This document shows, piece by piece, positions 63,201-64,000 of a stretch of DNA of 64,000 bases. The position numbers were made by a program, and so were the translations under genes. Source of the stretch: Paracoccus homiensis. Lineage in GTDB: Bacteria > Pseudomonadota > Alphaproteobacteria > Rhodobacterales > Rhodobacteraceae. Location of the stretch: the NCBI RefSeq assembly GCF_900111675.1, contig NZ_FOHO01000003.1, positions 62,001 to 126,000 of the forward strand. The letters are read 5' to 3'. Within the stretch, counting starts at the first letter, position 1; every line of letters starts with the position of its first letter. The notes under the pieces were generated by a model that was given only the letters and a program-made list of their open reading frames with translations, had not been told where the DNA came from and did not search any database.

Positions 63201-63659
63201 GATGAATGGGCGCCGCAGCTGAACCTTGGGGTGCCGGTGACGATCCCCGAAAGCTATATCCCCGATCTGGATGTGCGGCTGGGCCTGTATCGCCGTCTGG
63301 CCGAATTGACCACCAAGGTCGAACTAGAGGGCTTTGCCGCCGAACTGATCGACCGTTTCGGCACCTTGCCGCGCGAGGTGAACACCCTGCTGCTGGTCAT
63401 ACGCATCAAGGCGATGGCGAAGCGGGCGAATATCTCGCGGCTGGATGCGGGGCCGAAAGGCGCGACGGTGCAGTTCCACAACGACAAGTTCCCCAATCCC
63501 GCCGGGCTAGTCGAATTCCTGTCCGATCAGCACGGCATGGCGAAAGTCACCGACAACAAGATCGTGCTGCGGCGTGACTGGGCATCCGATGCCGACCGGA
63601 TCAAGGGCAGCTTCGCCATCGCCCGCGATCTGGCGGCCAAGGCAAAGGTCAAGACGTGA
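60213..63659 (+). CDS. mfd: transcription-repair coupling factor Mfd
   Basis: A 1148-residue DNA translocase that removes RNA polymerase stalled at lesions and recruits UvrA. The N-terminal UvrB-like region (about 1-330) is followed by the polymerase-interaction domain starting near GDLVVHVEHGIGRYTGLE. The RecG-like motor contains the Walker A sequence VGDVGFGKTEVAMRA near residue 630 and IIDEEQHFGVAHKERLKEL near residue 730. The C-terminal domain ends near the stop. The length matches Mfd. Its stop overlaps the GTG start of pabB. Confidence 0.97.
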   Translation: MSEQLILSGAPEGYDAALIAREAARGQPVIHVARDDRRMVATRAALEFLSPGLVVLDFAAWDTTPYDRVSPAPEVQAARMATLAGLAQGAIKGPFVLLTTLNAVMQRVPARDVVTRASFAAAVGDRIDEAGLREFLVRMGFVQSPTVTEPGDYAIRGGIIDIFPPGEGGPVRLDLFGDVLDGARRFDPVSQRTTEKLDRVELAPMSEVILDEDAITRFRQNYRTEYGGGTNDPLYEGVSAGRKMAGTEHWLPWFHDRMESLFDYLPSASVVLDDHIGQVADARREMIGEQFQARRAALAAKGRSDTVYKPVPVDLMFPPEDEWNRWLSGHRVLRLSALAQPPGPGVLDAGGRPGRNFAPERQAESINLFKALADHVRALGKDHRVVLACFSDGARERLTGLLIDEGLGGLQSITDIRDLPPKPGTVGLAVWPLDEGFVAQGQAMGAIAVVSEQDVLGDRLIRGAKKRRRAENFLQDTTSLTPGDLVVHVEHGIGRYTGLETITAAGVPHDCVALEYAGGDRLFLPVENIELLSRYGHEEGMLDRLGGGAWQARKARLKERIKLIADKLMRIAAERLLRPAPVLEPEDHDWQAFAARFPYSETDDQMAAIEDVAEDLAAGRPMDRLVVGDVGFGKTEVAMRAAFIAASQGMQVAVVAPTTLLARQHFKTFAERFRGTAINVRPLSRFVTAKDATQTRSGLSDGSVDIVIGTHAVLAKQVRFKNLGLLIIDEEQHFGVAHKERLKELRSDIHVLTLTATPIPRTLQLSLTGVRDLSVIGTPPVDRLAIRTYVSEFDSVTIREALLREKYRGGQSFFVVPRLSDLPDVEHWLTENMPEISFITAHGQLAAGDLDQRMNAFYDGSHDVLLATTIVESGLDIPTANTMIVWRADMFGLSQLYQIRGRVGRSKTRAYCYLTTKPRQPLTPQAMRRLKFLGSIDGLGAGFNLASQDLDLRGAGNLLGEEQSGHIKEVGFELYQQMLEETIAKLKSGEIEGTPEDEWAPQLNLGVPVTIPESYIPDLDVRLGLYRRLAELTTKVELEGFAAELIDRFGTLPREVNTLLLVIRIKAMAKRANISRLDAGPKGATVQFHNDKFPNPAGLVEFLSDQHGMAKVTDNKIVLRRDWASDADRIKGSFAIARDLAAKAKVKT

Positions 63660-64000
63660 CCCCGCAGATCCGGTTCGATCGCGGCCCGCTGGGGTCCGGC
63701 ACGCTGTTTCAGGCGCCGCGTCGGATGATCCGCGCCGATGATGCGGCGGACCTGCCCGACGCGATGCGGGCGTTGCAGCAGGCGCGGGACGAGGGGTTCT
63801 GGCTTGCGGGCTATGTCTCCTACGAACTGGGTCATGCGCTGACCCCGCGTCTGGCCGGGCTGATGCCGCCGGACCGGGATGTGCCGCTGATCCTGTTCGG
63901 GGTCTTTGATGCCCCGCGACCCGCACCCGATCTGCCCGCGCCCGCGGGCGTCGCCCTGTCGGCACCGCGTCCCTTGTGGTCGCGCGACCGCTATGACCGG
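63656..64000 (+). CDS. pabB: aminodeoxychorismate synthase component I, 5' part
   Basis: 115 codons are present before the window edge cuts the gene. The GTG start overlaps the mfd stop (GTGA). The sequence LAGYVSYELGHALTPRL and the preceding RADDAADLPDAMRALQQARDEG are typical of the N-terminal domain of PabB, which turns chorismate into aminodeoxychorismate for folate synthesis. The catalytic core lies beyond the window, so separation from anthranilate synthase component I relies on the N-terminal pattern. Confidence 0.8.
   Translation, partial: MTPQIRFDRGPLGSGTLFQAPRRMIRADDAADLPDAMRALQQARDEGFWLAGYVSYELGHALTPRLAGLMPPDRDVPLILFGVFDAPRPAPDLPAPAGVALSAPRPLWSRDRYDR

Noticed and set aside
1..64000. 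Defence systems, prophage, transposons or secondary-metabolite gene clusters
   Set aside because: No nuclease/helicase defence sets, transposases, phage structural genes, toxin-antitoxin pairs or synthase modules were recognised; only the compact ectoine operon produces a specialised metabolite.

Overview
The window comes from a GC-rich alphaproteobacterium, most likely a member of the Rhodobacterales close to Paracoccus. Three things point there: a circularly permuted two-piece tmRNA gene with the tag ANDNRAPVALAA, gene neighbourhoods typical of the group (dac-tmk-holB-tatD-MBL hydrolase; hda-ppk1-ppx; ectABC-ask with a divergent MarR gene), and the short alphaproteobacterial prolyl-tRNA synthetase. 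Both window edges cut genes (lpxC on the left, pabB on the right). I see no insertion sequence, prophage, CRISPR array, toxin-antitoxin pair or recognisable defence system. This is mostly core chromosome, densely packed, with many 4-bp ATGA/GTGA gene overlaps.

Layout. 1-5.2 kb (+): lpxC end, bamD, recN, a small HxHHCPFCH protein and a PepSY membrane protein. 5.2-5.5 kb (-): two identical tandem tRNA-Glu(TTC) genes with a shared promoter and terminator. 5.6-9.7 kb: an AEC permease (-), then gatC-gatA, an Excalibur-type lipoprotein and a peptidoglycan amidase (+). 9.9-16.2 kb (+): a polyamine/opine-class ABC importer with one ATPase, two paralogous binding proteins and two permeases, ending in an overlapping hemerythrin-like gene. 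16.2-21.6 kb (-): dac, tmk, holB, tatD, an MBL-fold phosphodiesterase and a second AEC permease in one overlapping operon. 21.7-26.3 kb: DUF2270 and thymidine kinase (-), a Bcr/CflA efflux pump (+), YceI and a cytochrome b561-YceI fusion (-). 26.4-26.7 kb (-): ssrA. 26.8-31.3 kb: ectoine biosynthesis (ectA, ectB, ectC and a dedicated aspartate kinase, all -) and the divergent ectR-like regulator. 31.3-41.7 kb (-): gnd, a PaaI-type thioesterase, bioY, rbsD with an overlapping dipeptidase, pepF, a monooxygenase-GNAT fusion, an Fe-S (6-4) photolyase and guaA. 41.8 kb (+): a CAP-domain lipoprotein. 42.4-49.6 kb (-): a complete branched-chain amino-acid ABC importer (binding protein, livG, F, H, M), DUF2937 and proS. 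49.8-55.5 kb (+): an AI-2E permease, hda, ppk1 and ppx. 55.6-60.2 kb: DoxX, a TIGR02300 zinc-ribbon protein, a YgjP-type peptidase, a GntR regulator, a SYLF Tat-lipoprotein, hemB and a small membrane protein. 60.2-64 kb (+): mfd and the start of pabB.

Functional themes. The ectoine genes supply osmoprotection: the dedicated kinase feeds aspartyl phosphate toward the EctB substrate, and ectR probably represses them from a 223-bp shared control region that holds three symmetric or repeated elements. hda, ppk1 and ppx sit head to tail, placing control of DnaA activity beside polyphosphate turnover. The two importer operons have hairpins next to their binding-protein genes, which fits the usual excess of binding protein over permease. 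The most unusual items are two domain fusions (b561-YceI and ABM-GNAT), the hemerythrin attached to an ABC importer, and the unexplained HxHHCPFCH/PepSY pair. I found no clearly new multi-gene system.
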